Positions 9,388 to 17,464 of a DNA stretch of 64,000 bases are shown piece by piece. The notes under the pieces are model-generated. The model was given only the letters and a program-made list of their open reading frames with translations. It was not told where the DNA came from and made no database searches. A program made the position numbers and the translations under genes. This DNA is from Lysobacteraceae bacterium (lineage in GTDB: Bacteria > Pseudomonadota > Gammaproteobacteria > Xanthomonadales > BQJN01), in assembly GCA_021604725.1 (NCBI GenBank), contig BQJN01000004.1, positions 1 to 64,000 of the forward strand, given 5' to 3'. The stretch's first letter is position 1. Every line of letters begins with the position of its first letter.

Positions 9388-10430
9388 TGCGCGTCACCGG
9401 GAAAGGGATTGTCCTCAAACTTGGCCGTATGGCCTTGCGAGCAATGCCGGCACCGGTCCGCTACAGAGTCGCCTCAGTTCTTGAGAGACTCCGCTATAGA
9501 AAAGTAACAGAAGTCCATGAACTTCCAGGTATTTTTCATTACTGGTCAAACAAATACCTACGCCCGGTATTCGAGCGATACCACTTTACCGACCCGGAAA
9601 ACTTCTTCCTGGTGATGTGCCTGCAGCAGTTGCAAACCCGATCGGGCACGGCTCGCCTGATTAGTATTGGCTCAGGCAACTGTGATGTTGAAGCCAAACT
9701 TGCGCGCGCCCTGGTCGATTCGGGAGTCGATGATTTCGAACTGCATTGCCTGGATTTCAATCAGGCCATGCTTGATCGAGGTGCCGAACATGCCGCCCAG
9801 CTGGGCGTTTCGGAAAAATTGAATTGGGTGCGGCAGGACTTCAATGACTGGAAGCCGGAAGGCCAATTCGACGTCGTGCTGGCCAACCAGAGCCTGCACC
9901 ATGTGGTCAACCTTGAGGGCCTTTTCGACGCCGTTTATGCATCGCTCAGAGAAGACGGTTTGTTCCTGATCAATGACATGATTGGCCGTAATGGCCACCA
10001 ACGCTGGCCCGAGGCCTTGCAGGCGATGCTACCACTGTGGAATCGCCTGCCAGAGCGATACCATTACAATAACCAATCGAAACAGCTCGAGTCTCAATAC
10101 GTTGACCGCGACTACTCAACCCACGGTTTTGAAGGTGTACGTGCTCAAGATATCCTTCCCCTGCTGGTAGATCGGTTTGCGTTTCATACATTTCTGCCGT
10201 TCGGCAATGTGGTCTTCCCATTCATCGACCGAGCGTTTGGCGGAAATTTCGATGCCGAATCCGTCAGCGACCAAGCGTTTATCGACGAAGTGCATGCGAT
10301 CGACGAAGCCGGCTTCAAAGCCGGCAAACTGACCCCGAACCTGATGATTGCCGCTGTCGGAAAAGGCCAATATGAAACGCGTCTCCGCGAGCCCTATCTG
10401 ACGCCACAGGCCTGCATCAGACGACCCTAG
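9387..10430 (+). CDS. Class I SAM-dependent methyltransferase
   Basis: Last gene of the operon, 347 aa, ATG overlapping the sulfotransferase stop by one base (TAATG). Motif I is LISIGSGNCDVE near residue 90, the acidic ribose-binding motif is in FELHCLDFNQAML, and DVVLANQSLHHVVNLEGLF is the post-motif segment of Methyltransf_11/25-type enzymes. No signal peptide. The first 80 residues precede the SAM fold and include a basic, possibly membrane-peripheral stretch. The acceptor cannot be predicted; co-occurrence with a sulfotransferase suggests both act on one small molecule, lipid or glycan (inference). No clear terminator follows. Confidence 0.83.
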   Translation: MRVTGKGIVLKLGRMALRAMPAPVRYRVASVLERLRYRKVTEVHELPGIFHYWSNKYLRPVFERYHFTDPENFFLVMCLQQLQTRSGTARLISIGSGNCDVEAKLARALVDSGVDDFELHCLDFNQAMLDRGAEHAAQLGVSEKLNWVRQDFNDWKPEGQFDVVLANQSLHHVVNLEGLFDAVYASLREDGLFLINDMIGRNGHQRWPEALQAMLPLWNRLPERYHYNNQSKQLESQYVDRDYSTHGFEGVRAQDILPLLVDRFAFHTFLPFGNVVFPFIDRAFGGNFDAESVSDQAFIDEVHAIDEAGFKAGKLTPNLMIAAVGKGQYETRLREPYLTPQACIRRP

Positions 10431-10618
10431 TCAGCTGGACGAAACTCTACATGCACCGCGCCAAACACCTAAACCATTTTCAGATCGACTTCCGGACGAG
10501 TTATCGGCATCGTCACAAAACTTGCAATATGAGTTTTCAACACGGGCACCTTGGGTTTAGCTGAGATATTCTCGCTTTGTCTGGGACAGATTGATCGAAC
10601 AATCAACAGGAGCAGAGG

Positions 10619-11119
10619 ATGGTAGATACATCAGAAGACGGGTTCCACTGTGAAGTCTGCGGAAAAATGCATGAAGGCCTGCTCCAGGACAAGGGCTTCC
10701 GATTGCCAGATGATGCCTTTTATCTTGATTACCTCGATAGCTACACGCGCGTACGCAGCAACAGCGACTTCTGCACGCTGGATGAGTCACGGCACTTCCT
10801 GCGGTGTGTTTTGAACGTCCCACTGAGCTACAAGAGCAAAGAGCATTTTGGCTGGGGTTTTTGGGTAGAGGTCGACCAGCAGGGGCTCGACCTGGCACTC
10901 TCGAAATGGGACGGTGGAGCCGATGAAACGGAGAGATTTATGGGTAAGCTGGCGAATGATATTCCCGGATACGAACCGCTAGCTGGAGAGCCTGTCTGGG
11001 TGAAGCTCTATGACGACAATCGACCTTTGCTACAGTTTCCGAAAGATGCCAGTCACCAACTGGCCAAAGAGCAAAGAGAGGGTATTTCGCTGCGGCGACA
11101 TCATGAAATTGCCGACTAG
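10619..11119 (+). CDS. DUF2199 domain-containing protein
   Basis: 166 aa, ATG 10619 preceded by CAGGAGCAGAGG as ribosome-binding site. The start of the domain FHCEVCGKMHEG gives a CxxC pair of the DUF2199 type, and LNVPL, HFGWGFWVEV and PGYEPLAGEPV are typical of the family. Small soluble cytoplasmic protein with no signal sequence. The function of DUF2199 is not known. It stands alone between the lipoprotein operon and a VOC gene, about 190 bases after the methyltransferase. Confidence 0.85.
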   Translation: MVDTSEDGFHCEVCGKMHEGLLQDKGFRLPDDAFYLDYLDSYTRVRSNSDFCTLDESRHFLRCVLNVPLSYKSKEHFGWGFWVEVDQQGLDLALSKWDGGADETERFMGKLANDIPGYEPLAGEPVWVKLYDDNRPLLQFPKDASHQLAKEQREGISLRRHHEIAD

Positions 11120-11237
11120 TCAGCAGAGCTGATTGCAGAGAGGGTCAATGGCATATGTACTTCAGTAAACCTGTCACTGGACGCAATCATTAACTTCGGA
11201 GTGCATTATCTTTAACGTAATTTCGACTCAGCACGTA

Positions 11238-11573
11238 TTGGCCGTAAATGACCTGGAAGCGTCGGAACAGTACTTCGTTGAAAAACTTGGGTTTCAGGTC
11301 AGATTTCGGGCCCAAGGGTGGGTCTTTTTGAGCCTGCAAGGTTTCCACGTGATGTTAGGCCATTGCGCAGATGAAGTCACCGCAGAGGAAACCCACAATC
11401 ACTCGTATTTTGCCTATGTGAATTGCACCGAAATCGATGACCTTTATACGCGGTACTCTGAATGCGGTGTCCAATTTACGCAGCGAATCTCAAATAAACC
11501 CTGGGGGTTGAGGGAGTTCGGTATACGCACCCCGGAAGGACATCGAATCATGTTTGGTCAAGAGCTTCCTTAG
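11238..11573 (+). CDS. VOC (glyoxalase/bleomycin-resistance fold) protein with unclear start
   Basis: The protein has the VOC pattern: LAVNDLEASEQYFVEKLGF opens the first beta-alpha-beta module, and GLREFGIRTPEGHRIMFGQ closes the second. Only TTG 11238 is a recognisable start, but the reading frame stays open upstream from 11169 and codes NVISTQHV, which looks like the expected first strand of the fold. No ATG, GTG or TTG lies in that extension. A GGAG at 11198-11201 sits just before in-frame ATT 11205 and ATC 11208. The true start may therefore be a rare AUU or AUC codon, or the first strand may be lost. Role unknown; metal-dependent dioxygenase or lyase chemistry is usual for the fold. Confidence 0.75.
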   Translation: MAVNDLEASEQYFVEKLGFQVRFRAQGWVFLSLQGFHVMLGHCADEVTAEETHNHSYFAYVNCTEIDDLYTRYSECGVQFTQRISNKPWGLREFGIRTPEGHRIMFGQELP

Positions 11574-11785
11574 CACGTCCCTCCAGCATCGTAGACTTCT
11601 CATTCTGAACGGTTGGTGCAACGAAGCGTCGATACACGTCTCGAGATTTACTCATTTGGCCGTGGTATGTTATGCCGTGTTCTTCGCACACAGGGGGTCC
11701 GGTGACGCGCCGCGTCCGAACCAATGCATCGTTTGCATCAAACAATCAACATCGAGGTTCGGTTGGCTACAAGCAATTTTAAAGG

Positions 11786-12721
11786 TTGGGCCAACCATTG
11801 AGCTCTGAGAACTCACGGTCATTGCACTCCCTGGTCGTCAATTCACTGGAGGAACAAATCGCCGTAATCGATCGTTCCGGGCACATTGTCGACACCAACT
11901 TATCCTGGGGAGAGTTTGGCAGGCGCAACGGCTTGAAGGCGAGCTATTCCTTCGATGATTGCAACTACCTTGAGGTACTGGCTGACTCGTCTGCCAACGG
12001 CGATGACTTTGCCCAGGAAGCTGTCCAGGGCCTGAAGAGCGTCATTGATGGGCACAGCGAGTCATTCTATCTGGAATACCCATGTCACAGCCCAGACCAG
12101 CAGCGGTGGTTCATCATGCGTATGGTCCGCCTAAAAGATTCGCCCGAGCAGTTTGTTGTTTCGCATCACGACATCACTGATCGAAAACTGGTTGAGCAGC
12201 AGGCTGAATATCTTGCCATGCACGACCCCCTGACCGATCTTGCCAACCGTCGTTATTTTGAGATGTTTCTCAAGCAAGAATTTCGTCGAAGCATTCGCAA
12301 AGGCACATCGATCAGCCTTTTGGAGATTGATCTGGACCATTTCAAACGATTCAACGACGAATTTGGCCACGTTGAAGGCGACGACTGCCTAATTCGGGTT
12401 GGCAGGGTCCTGCAAACCCACGCCAGACGCCCAACCGATTTGGCTGCTCGACTAGGCGGCGACGAGTTTGCCCTGGTCATGGGCGAAACCAACAACAGCG
12501 CTTCTCAACACGTTGCTGACACTATTGAGCAAGCAATGCGCAGGTTGAACATTTGCTTTGAGAATGGCGAACCCTTCACAGCCAGCGTCGGCGTTGTTTC
12601 AATGGTGCCCGACCCTGCAAACACCGAAGACCAGATCCTGCGCGCCACTGACAAAGCACTTTACAAGGCAAAGCTTCTCGGCCGCGGTAAGGTCGTTCGT
12701 GGGCAACTTCAAAACGGCTAG
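11786..12721 (+). CDS. Diguanylate cyclase with N-terminal PAS-like sensor domain
   Basis: Makes c-di-GMP from two GTP. 311 aa from TTG 11786 (TTG 11798 is also possible; the start is uncertain). Residues 1-140 resemble a PAS domain (LEEQIAVIDRSGHIVDTN). The GGDEF domain starts around 145 (HDPLTDLANRRYFEMFL), has the intact active-site motif RLGGDEF and the product-inhibition I-site RPTD five residues upstream. LLEIDLDHFKRFNDEFGH is the metal- and substrate-binding segment. No membrane segment is seen, so it is a cytosolic sensor. It sits alone between the VOC gene and the MAPEG gene. Predicted catalytically active and feedback-inhibited. Confidence 0.9.
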   Translation: MGQPLSSENSRSLHSLVVNSLEEQIAVIDRSGHIVDTNLSWGEFGRRNGLKASYSFDDCNYLEVLADSSANGDDFAQEAVQGLKSVIDGHSESFYLEYPCHSPDQQRWFIMRMVRLKDSPEQFVVSHHDITDRKLVEQQAEYLAMHDPLTDLANRRYFEMFLKQEFRRSIRKGTSISLLEIDLDHFKRFNDEFGHVEGDDCLIRVGRVLQTHARRPTDLAARLGGDEFALVMGETNNSASQHVADTIEQAMRRLNICFENGEPFTASVGVVSMVPDPANTEDQILRATDKALYKAKLLGRGKVVRGQLQNG

Positions 12722-12820
12722 GCGCGAGTCATTTTTTCACTACAAAAAGCTCGAACCCCACACCGGCGCCAGAGCCGTCAGGTGGGCTGAGCCAATGCAA
12801 ACCTTAACAAAGAGGAAACC

Positions 12821-13228
12821 ATGGTTGATATCAGCAGTTACGCGTTGACAGTTTGGTCTATGGGGGCAATGGCAGCACTCATGCTGGTGCAAGCCCTGGT
12901 CGCAGATTTCGCCGGTATTCGTGTTGCGCACAAACCGGGATCACCGGTGCAGGCTGATCCTGAATCGTTCCTGTTTCGAGCCACCCGCACTCAAGCCAAT
13001 ACCAATGAAACTATCGCCGTCTTCATCCTGCTGGCAATCGTCGGCATGCTTGCGGGTGCGGCCCCCGTATGGTTCAACTATGCGGCACTTGGCTTTGTGG
13101 TTACTCGCTTGGTTTACGCGACGGCTTATTACGCCAATTGGCCGCTGTTTCGCTCAATCACCTTCGGCATTAGTTTGGCGATGCTGGCCGCCATGCTCCT
13201 GGCCTGCATTCGAGTCTGGCTGTTCTGA
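12821..13228 (+). CDS. MAPEG family membrane protein
   Basis: 135 aa, ATG 12821 behind AAAGAGGAAACC. Four hydrophobic segments with the signature FLFRATRTQANTNETIAVF and TRLVYATAYYAN, as in the MAPEG family (membrane-associated proteins in eicosanoid and glutathione metabolism). Bacterial members are short inner-membrane proteins, some with glutathione transferase activity. The following sulfatase-like gene begins directly after its stop codon, so the two are probably co-transcribed. Confidence 0.88.
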   Translation: MVDISSYALTVWSMGAMAALMLVQALVADFAGIRVAHKPGSPVQADPESFLFRATRTQANTNETIAVFILLAIVGMLAGAAPVWFNYAALGFVVTRLVYATAYYANWPLFRSITFGISLAMLAAMLLACIRVWLF

Positions 13229-14563
13229 GTGAGAGCCAGATTGGTGCAACGCCGGCTCGGGTCGGCCGCCAACACGCTTCGATCACTTTTCTCGATTGCA
13301 GCGTGCTTGACGCTGACAAACGGCGCGTTGGCCGCCACTGATTCGGCTCCACCCAATGTTGTATTGATCATCTCCGACCACATGGGCTACGGTGATATTC
13401 AGCCCTATGGTGCTGCAGACGTGAAAACCCCCGCCCTGACCAGGCTGGCTGAGCAAGGCGTTACGATGACCAACTTCTACGCCGCCGCTCCGGTGTGTGG
13501 ACCCTCTCGCGCGGCGCTCTATACCGGCCAGTACCCGGCACGGCTTGGATTTGAACGAAACATCAACCCACACACAGCAGGACTGAGTGCCAGTATCCCT
13601 TCGCTGCCACGCTGGCTCAAAGAGGCGGGTTATCAGACTGCGTTGTTCGGTAAATGGCATCTGGGCAGTGGTCCTGACAACGCCCCCCAGGCCCACGGCT
13701 TTGATGAATTTTTCGGCCATCACGCCTGGACCATAGGGTATTACGACCACCGAACGTCTGACGGCAGTCCTGGGCTCTATTCAGGCGGCCTGGTAGTCGA
13801 ACGTAGCGGCTATCTGACCGACCTTCTAACCGACGCTGCCATAGAATTTGTCGTCCGCAACCAAAACCAACCTTTCTTTCTCACTCTCGCCTATAACGCC
13901 GGATTGCCGCCCTATCAAGCCCCCGGACTACCGGAGCAGCGGTGGGACCAGGGGTGGGACGCCAATGAGGCATCGCGCAGCGACTATGTACAAATGATAG
14001 AGCGCATGGACCATGGCATAGGCCGGCTCCTAGATTCGCTCGACAAAACGGCCTTGAGTGATAACACACTCGTGATCTATTTGTACGACCATGGCGGGCG
14101 GCATGTCGTTGATTCTGGCCCACTGTTCCATGGTTTCGGCACATTGTGGGAAGGGGGAATCAGAGTACCTGCGCTGTTGAGGCTACCCAACGTCATACCT
14201 GCCAATCAGCGCTTCGCGATGCCGGGGATTGCCATGGACCTGACCGCGACCATCGTCGATGTAGTTGGCCGCGATGCAGTAATACCAACGCTGGATGGCG
14301 TGTCACTGATTCCGTATTTGAACGATGAGCCAGACTCGCTGCAACGCCAACTCTTTTGGCGCATGGATTCGACGAGCTTTGGTAAACAACGAGCAATCCG
14401 TGAGGGTTCATGGAAATACCTGGAACACGGCCATACCCAGTTTCTGTTCGACCTCAGCAACGATCTTGGAGAACGACATAATTTGTACTACCGAAATCAG
14501 GCCGTTGCAAACCGCTTGCGCAACAAGCTTGATGCGTGGTTACGAGCATTGAGAGAATTGTAA
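13229..14563 (+). CDS. Formylglycine-type sulfatase with altered active site
   Basis: 444 aa, GTG 13229 immediately after the MAPEG stop. Signal peptide ending ALA/A near residue 35, so periplasmic. The formylglycine motif is intact: CGPSRAALYTG with Cys90. FGKWHLG supplies the usual Lys and His. Other expected residues are changed: the first metal motif reads SDHMGYGD where DD is usual; NAGLPPYQAP lacks the His of the usual APHxP segment; YDHGG replaces DNGG; and HGFGTLWEGG has Phe where sulfatases have the sulfate-binding Lys. The fold is clearly that of a type I sulfatase, but several active-site ligands are missing, so the protein may be inactive or have changed specificity. It has no neighbouring maturase. 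Confidence 0.85.
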   Translation: MRARLVQRRLGSAANTLRSLFSIAACLTLTNGALAATDSAPPNVVLIISDHMGYGDIQPYGAADVKTPALTRLAEQGVTMTNFYAAAPVCGPSRAALYTGQYPARLGFERNINPHTAGLSASIPSLPRWLKEAGYQTALFGKWHLGSGPDNAPQAHGFDEFFGHHAWTIGYYDHRTSDGSPGLYSGGLVVERSGYLTDLLTDAAIEFVVRNQNQPFFLTLAYNAGLPPYQAPGLPEQRWDQGWDANEASRSDYVQMIERMDHGIGRLLDSLDKTALSDNTLVIYLYDHGGRHVVDSGPLFHGFGTLWEGGIRVPALLRLPNVIPANQRFAMPGIAMDLTATIVDVVGRDAVIPTLDGVSLIPYLNDEPDSLQRQLFWRMDSTSFGKQRAIREGSWKYLEHGHTQFLFDLSNDLGERHNLYYRNQAVANRLRNKLDAWLRALREL

Positions 14564-14656
14564 GCTTGACCGTGCTGTGGATTGGGTCAGTCGAATAATC
14601 GATAATGCGACCCACACGCAACCACTGATTTGTCGGACACGTTCGCAAGGACAACG

Positions 14657-15796
14657 ATGAGCAACAACCTGATGAGCACACTGCTCGCCTTGGGCGTCTT
14701 GCAAGGCATCATCATGGGATTGGCATTGTGGTTTTCTATCGGAAAACGCAACGGCACACGGTTCCTCGCCATGGCGATCCTGGCTTTCGCCCTATCGTTA
14801 CTCCGACTGTGGAGCCATCACGCCGGACTGTGGGACAACCACATTTTCAGGCGCATTCCATTGGCCTTCGATCTGGCCATTCTCCCGCTCTTTTACCTGT
14901 ACGCGCTTGCACTGACCGGTGCCAACAAGACTATCATTCGTCGAAACTACTATTGGCTGTTGCCATGGGCCTTGTTCATGGTCTATTCGGTAGCGGTCTA
15001 CATTGCCAGTTTCAATCAGCCGACTCTCGAGCTCAAAGACCTGATGTCCAGAGCATGGCGGTTTGGTCAGGTCAAGACGGTAGAGGACTACGTGACGATC
15101 GTCATCAACACGGTCTTGGGGCTTTTGATCTGGCTGCGAGTCAACCGATACTACCGACGCATTGCCAATTGGTTGCCGGAACACCAGGCCGCCTGGGTCA
15201 ACACCTTGCGGTTGCTGATGGCCCTGCTGTTGGCGGCCATGCTGATCAATATTCTGAGCTTTGTGGCCGGTCATTTGTTAGGCCAATCTGATACTAGCCT
15301 GATACGCCGCGCAACCTATCTGTTCTATGTGATATTGGTGTATGTACTCAGCTTCCTGGGGTTCCGCCTGGCCGATTTGCCAAGATTCAGCGGTGCTGCC
15401 GAAGCCATTGCGCCGGACGACAGCATGCCGGCCAAGGACCGGTCGCCTGCCATGGCGCGGCTAGATCGCCTAATGCAGGAAGACCAGCTCTACACCAACC
15501 CCAACCTGAATCTCAATGACCTTGCAGCACAACTTGAACTGTCAGCCGCTCAAACAACACAGTTGATCAAAACGACGACGGGCAAAAATTTCCGCGGCTA
15601 CGTCAATGAGTTTCGCCTCAAGGCGATAAAACAAAAACTGCAAGATCCGAACAACCAAAGATTTTCAGTGTTGGCGCTCGCGCTGGAAAGCGGTTTCAAC
15701 TCCGAGTCCAGCTTCTATCGCCTGTTCAAGGCCTCCACCGGCATCTCTCCAACACAATATAGAGAACAGGCCAGTACCGAAACACTTGCAAGCTAG
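14657..15796 (+). CDS. AraC-family regulator with N-terminal multi-pass membrane domain
   Basis: 379 aa from ATG 14657, preceded by AAGGA; the earlier TTG at 14630 has no ribosome-binding site. Residues 1-235 hold about seven hydrophobic segments (MSNNLMSTLLALGVLQGIIM first), and residues 265-375 hold the AraC DNA-binding domain with two helix-turn-helix motifs; the second is LALALESGFNSESSFYRLFK followed by TGISPTQYR. This is the 7TM-AraC architecture, in which a membrane sensor is tied to the DNA-binding domain. A second gene of the same architecture lies at 21482-22579. Its targets are unknown; the adjacent sulfatase and C10 protease are candidates. Confidence 0.88.
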   Translation: MSNNLMSTLLALGVLQGIIMGLALWFSIGKRNGTRFLAMAILAFALSLLRLWSHHAGLWDNHIFRRIPLAFDLAILPLFYLYALALTGANKTIIRRNYYWLLPWALFMVYSVAVYIASFNQPTLELKDLMSRAWRFGQVKTVEDYVTIVINTVLGLLIWLRVNRYYRRIANWLPEHQAAWVNTLRLLMALLLAAMLINILSFVAGHLLGQSDTSLIRRATYLFYVILVYVLSFLGFRLADLPRFSGAAEAIAPDDSMPAKDRSPAMARLDRLMQEDQLYTNPNLNLNDLAAQLELSAAQTTQLIKTTTGKNFRGYVNEFRLKAIKQKLQDPNNQRFSVLALALESGFNSESSFYRLFKASTGISPTQYREQASTETLAS

Positions 15797-15962
15797 CTGA
15801 TCTCCATCGCCGGTTGAGGGTGTTGCAAGTCCATCCTGGACCAGAAATGCAAGGCTTGTAGCCTCCGAATTTTTTTGGGAGTAACCCATTTTCTTTTGAG
15901 AGGGAATTGGCGGTCATGCATGGAAGACTGGCGCTCATCGCAGTTGAACACCGGAGACCCCC

Positions 15963-16748
15963 ATGAAGAGAAAAGTCCTGATTTACAGTGCATCAGCACT
16001 CGCCATCGTCATACTGGCCGCTACCATCCATCTCACCGCCCTATTTCACCCATCAGGTGACGTAGGTGATTCAGTCGAGCCTTTTCTAACCACGAATTGG
16101 CGACAATCCGGAGGCTACAACAAGTTTACGCCCGGCCAAAACCACATCGGTTGTTGGGGCACAGCCTTTGCACAGATCATGTTCCATTACGGAATCAAAC
16201 CATCAGGGCAAGTGGCCTACGAAACCAGTACCGGCTACGTCGTCGAGGAGGATCTTGACGCCTACAATTTCGACTTCTCCAAGTTCACTTCGGAGATCAA
16301 TGAACTCAGCGACGAGGACACCATTGACCAGATGGCAATGTACAACTACTTTACGGCGGCGGTGGTACAAAAAGATTTCGGAACCGGCAACGGTTCTATA
16401 CTGCACAAGACAGAAGTTGGGGCCTACCTAAAGAAGCACTTCGGAGTAGACGCCAATTGGTATGTGGCCTACGACGGCTTGTATCCCTACACAGCCGGCA
16501 AACTGGAGTGGCTGGTCGAACGTGAACTCAGTGCAAAACGGCCAGTCTATTTTTACTTCACCAACCAGCGCGACATGGGACACGCTGTTGTCATCGACGG
16601 ATACCGAAGAACCGAGGATGCGTTCATGGTGCACATGGTGCAAGGCCAGGGAGGTCCGGACAATGGCTGGTACGACTTCCATGGTCCGATTCTCGACCCC
16701 GATGATGGGCGCTTGCGAATTGTTTATACGGTGCATACCAACACCTAG
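15963..16748 (+). CDS. C10-like (streptopain family) cysteine protease, membrane-anchored
   Basis: 261 aa, ATG 15963. An N-terminal hydrophobic segment (residues 5-28) without a lipobox suggests a membrane anchor or an uncleaved signal. TTNWRQSGGYNKFTPG leads into the catalytic Cys motif GCWGTAFAQIMFHYG (Cys64); the catalytic His lies in MGHAVVIDGYR. Both correspond to the C10 pattern (W-Q-PYN, GC-ATA-AQIM, HAVVIDGY). C10 enzymes usually carry a long N-terminal propeptide that is absent here, so the active-site Cys lies only about 35 residues after the membrane segment. Found between a membrane AraC regulator and tRNA-Ser. Substrate unknown. Confidence 0.8.
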   Translation: MKRKVLIYSASALAIVILAATIHLTALFHPSGDVGDSVEPFLTTNWRQSGGYNKFTPGQNHIGCWGTAFAQIMFHYGIKPSGQVAYETSTGYVVEEDLDAYNFDFSKFTSEINELSDEDTIDQMAMYNYFTAAVVQKDFGTGNGSILHKTEVGAYLKKHFGVDANWYVAYDGLYPYTAGKLEWLVERELSAKRPVYFYFTNQRDMGHAVVIDGYRRTEDAFMVHMVQGQGGPDNGWYDFHGPILDPDDGRLRIVYTVHTNT

Positions 16749-17096
16749 AGACCGTTTTCGATCTAAGCTTCGCTGGCGGAAGCGTGCTTCCGCCATCCGA
16801 TGACCGCATGCCGGTCGCCCAAAAGTATAAAACACTCTGGAATTCTGTTGGCTGAGCACTAGATTGATTCGACACGCTCTCGTATAATGCGCGGCCTCCC
16901 GCTTGATGCGAAGAGCGGCGGAGGTACGGCGCTACTGCATAAATCGTCCGGAACGATTTATCATCGCAACGACCAACGGAAGATGCGACCCCAAAAGGGG
17001 CGCAGGGCAGGATGCCCGAAGTAACGCGTTCCCCGGAGCGCCGCCAATACAGTGGCAATACAACGAAACGCTGACACGTTTCTACGGTTAAAGAAC
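16749..17096 (+). other. Structured 348-base interval upstream of tRNA-Ser
   Basis: No protein gene is supported here. A consensus -10 hexamer TATAAT lies at 16883-16888, followed by a GC-rich discriminator as in stable-RNA promoters; no good -35 at ideal spacing is visible. Downstream are three stem-loops: ATAAATCGT/ACGATTTAT at 16939-16961 with loop CCGGA, CCCC-AAAA-GGGG around 16989-17000, and GGGC-AGGAT-GCCC at 17005-17017. If transcription starts near 16895, tRNA-Ser would have a structured leader of about 200 nt, or the interval encodes a small RNA (hypothesis). Confidence 0.45.
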
Positions 17097-17187
17097 GGAG
17101 AGGTGGCCGAGCGGCTGAAGGCGCTCCCCTGCTAAGGGAGTATGGATCAAAAGTCCATCGAGGGTTCGAATCCCTCTCTCTCCGCCA
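17097..17187 (+). tRNA. tRNA-Ser (anticodon GCU)
   Basis: Begins GGAGAGGTGGCCGAGCGG and ends CTCTCTCCGCCA with encoded CCA. The acceptor stem pairs over seven positions (the last is G-U), the D-arm has GGCCGAGCGG, the anticodon loop CTGCTAA reads GCT, a long variable arm of the serine type follows, and GGTTCGAATCC is the T-arm. Decodes AGC/AGU. A rho-independent terminator starts seven bases after the CCA. Confidence 0.97.
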
Positions 17188-17271
17188 CAAACAAACCCGC
17201 CCAGTGCGGGTTTTTTTGTGACCGAGTGATTGGGGTGAGCTCCCTTACGGGTTCGACAAATTCGCCCGGAG
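17169..17271 (+). repeat. Tandem duplication, copy 1 (tRNA-Ser 3' end plus terminator)
   Basis: 103-base segment comprising the last 19 bases of tRNA-Ser, the terminator and downstream sequence to CCCGGAG. It is repeated at an exact offset of 166 bases with only a few mismatches. Confidence 0.9.
17194..17217 (+). terminator. Rho-independent terminator of tRNA-Ser
   Basis: Stem AACCCGC/GCGGGTT with loop CCAGT, followed directly by seven Ts at 17211-17217. Confidence 0.88.
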
Positions 17272-17311
17272 CGAATTTAGAATGACGAGCGCCGCGAAGG
17301 AACCCGAAGGG

Positions 17312-17333
17312 CAGCGTACACGGATGTACGCTG
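17312..17333 (+). repeat. GGAT-loop hairpin
   Basis: CAGCGTAC/GTACGCTG, an 8-base perfect stem around ACGGAT. A member of the window-wide family of hairpins exposing GGA, here between the two copies of the tRNA-end duplication. Confidence 0.6.
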
Positions 17334-17334
17334 T

Positions 17335-17437
17335 AATCCCTCTCTCTCCGCCACAAACAAGCCCGCCCAGTGCGGGTTTTTTTGTGACCGAGTGATTGGG
17401 TTGAGCTCCCTTACGGGTTCGACAAATTCGCCCGGAG
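17335..17437 (+). repeat. Tandem duplication, copy 2 (orphan tRNA 3' end plus second terminator)
   Basis: Same 103 bases as at 17169-17271, with differences such as AGCCCGCC for AACCCGCC. Contains the tRNA end AATCCCTCTCTCTCCGCCA without the rest of the tRNA, and a second terminator stem CCCGC/GCGGG at 17362-17376 with a T-run after it. Resembles an attachment-site remnant or a collapsed tandem tRNA. Confidence 0.88.
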
Positions 17438-17464
17438 GATACTTGCGTCGTCGGCGAACCCTTT

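Noticed and set aside
1812-10430. Polysaccharide utilisation locus with sulfatases
   Set aside because: No glycoside hydrolases, SusC/D or TonB receptors, and the sulfatase-like proteins lack the formylglycine motif.
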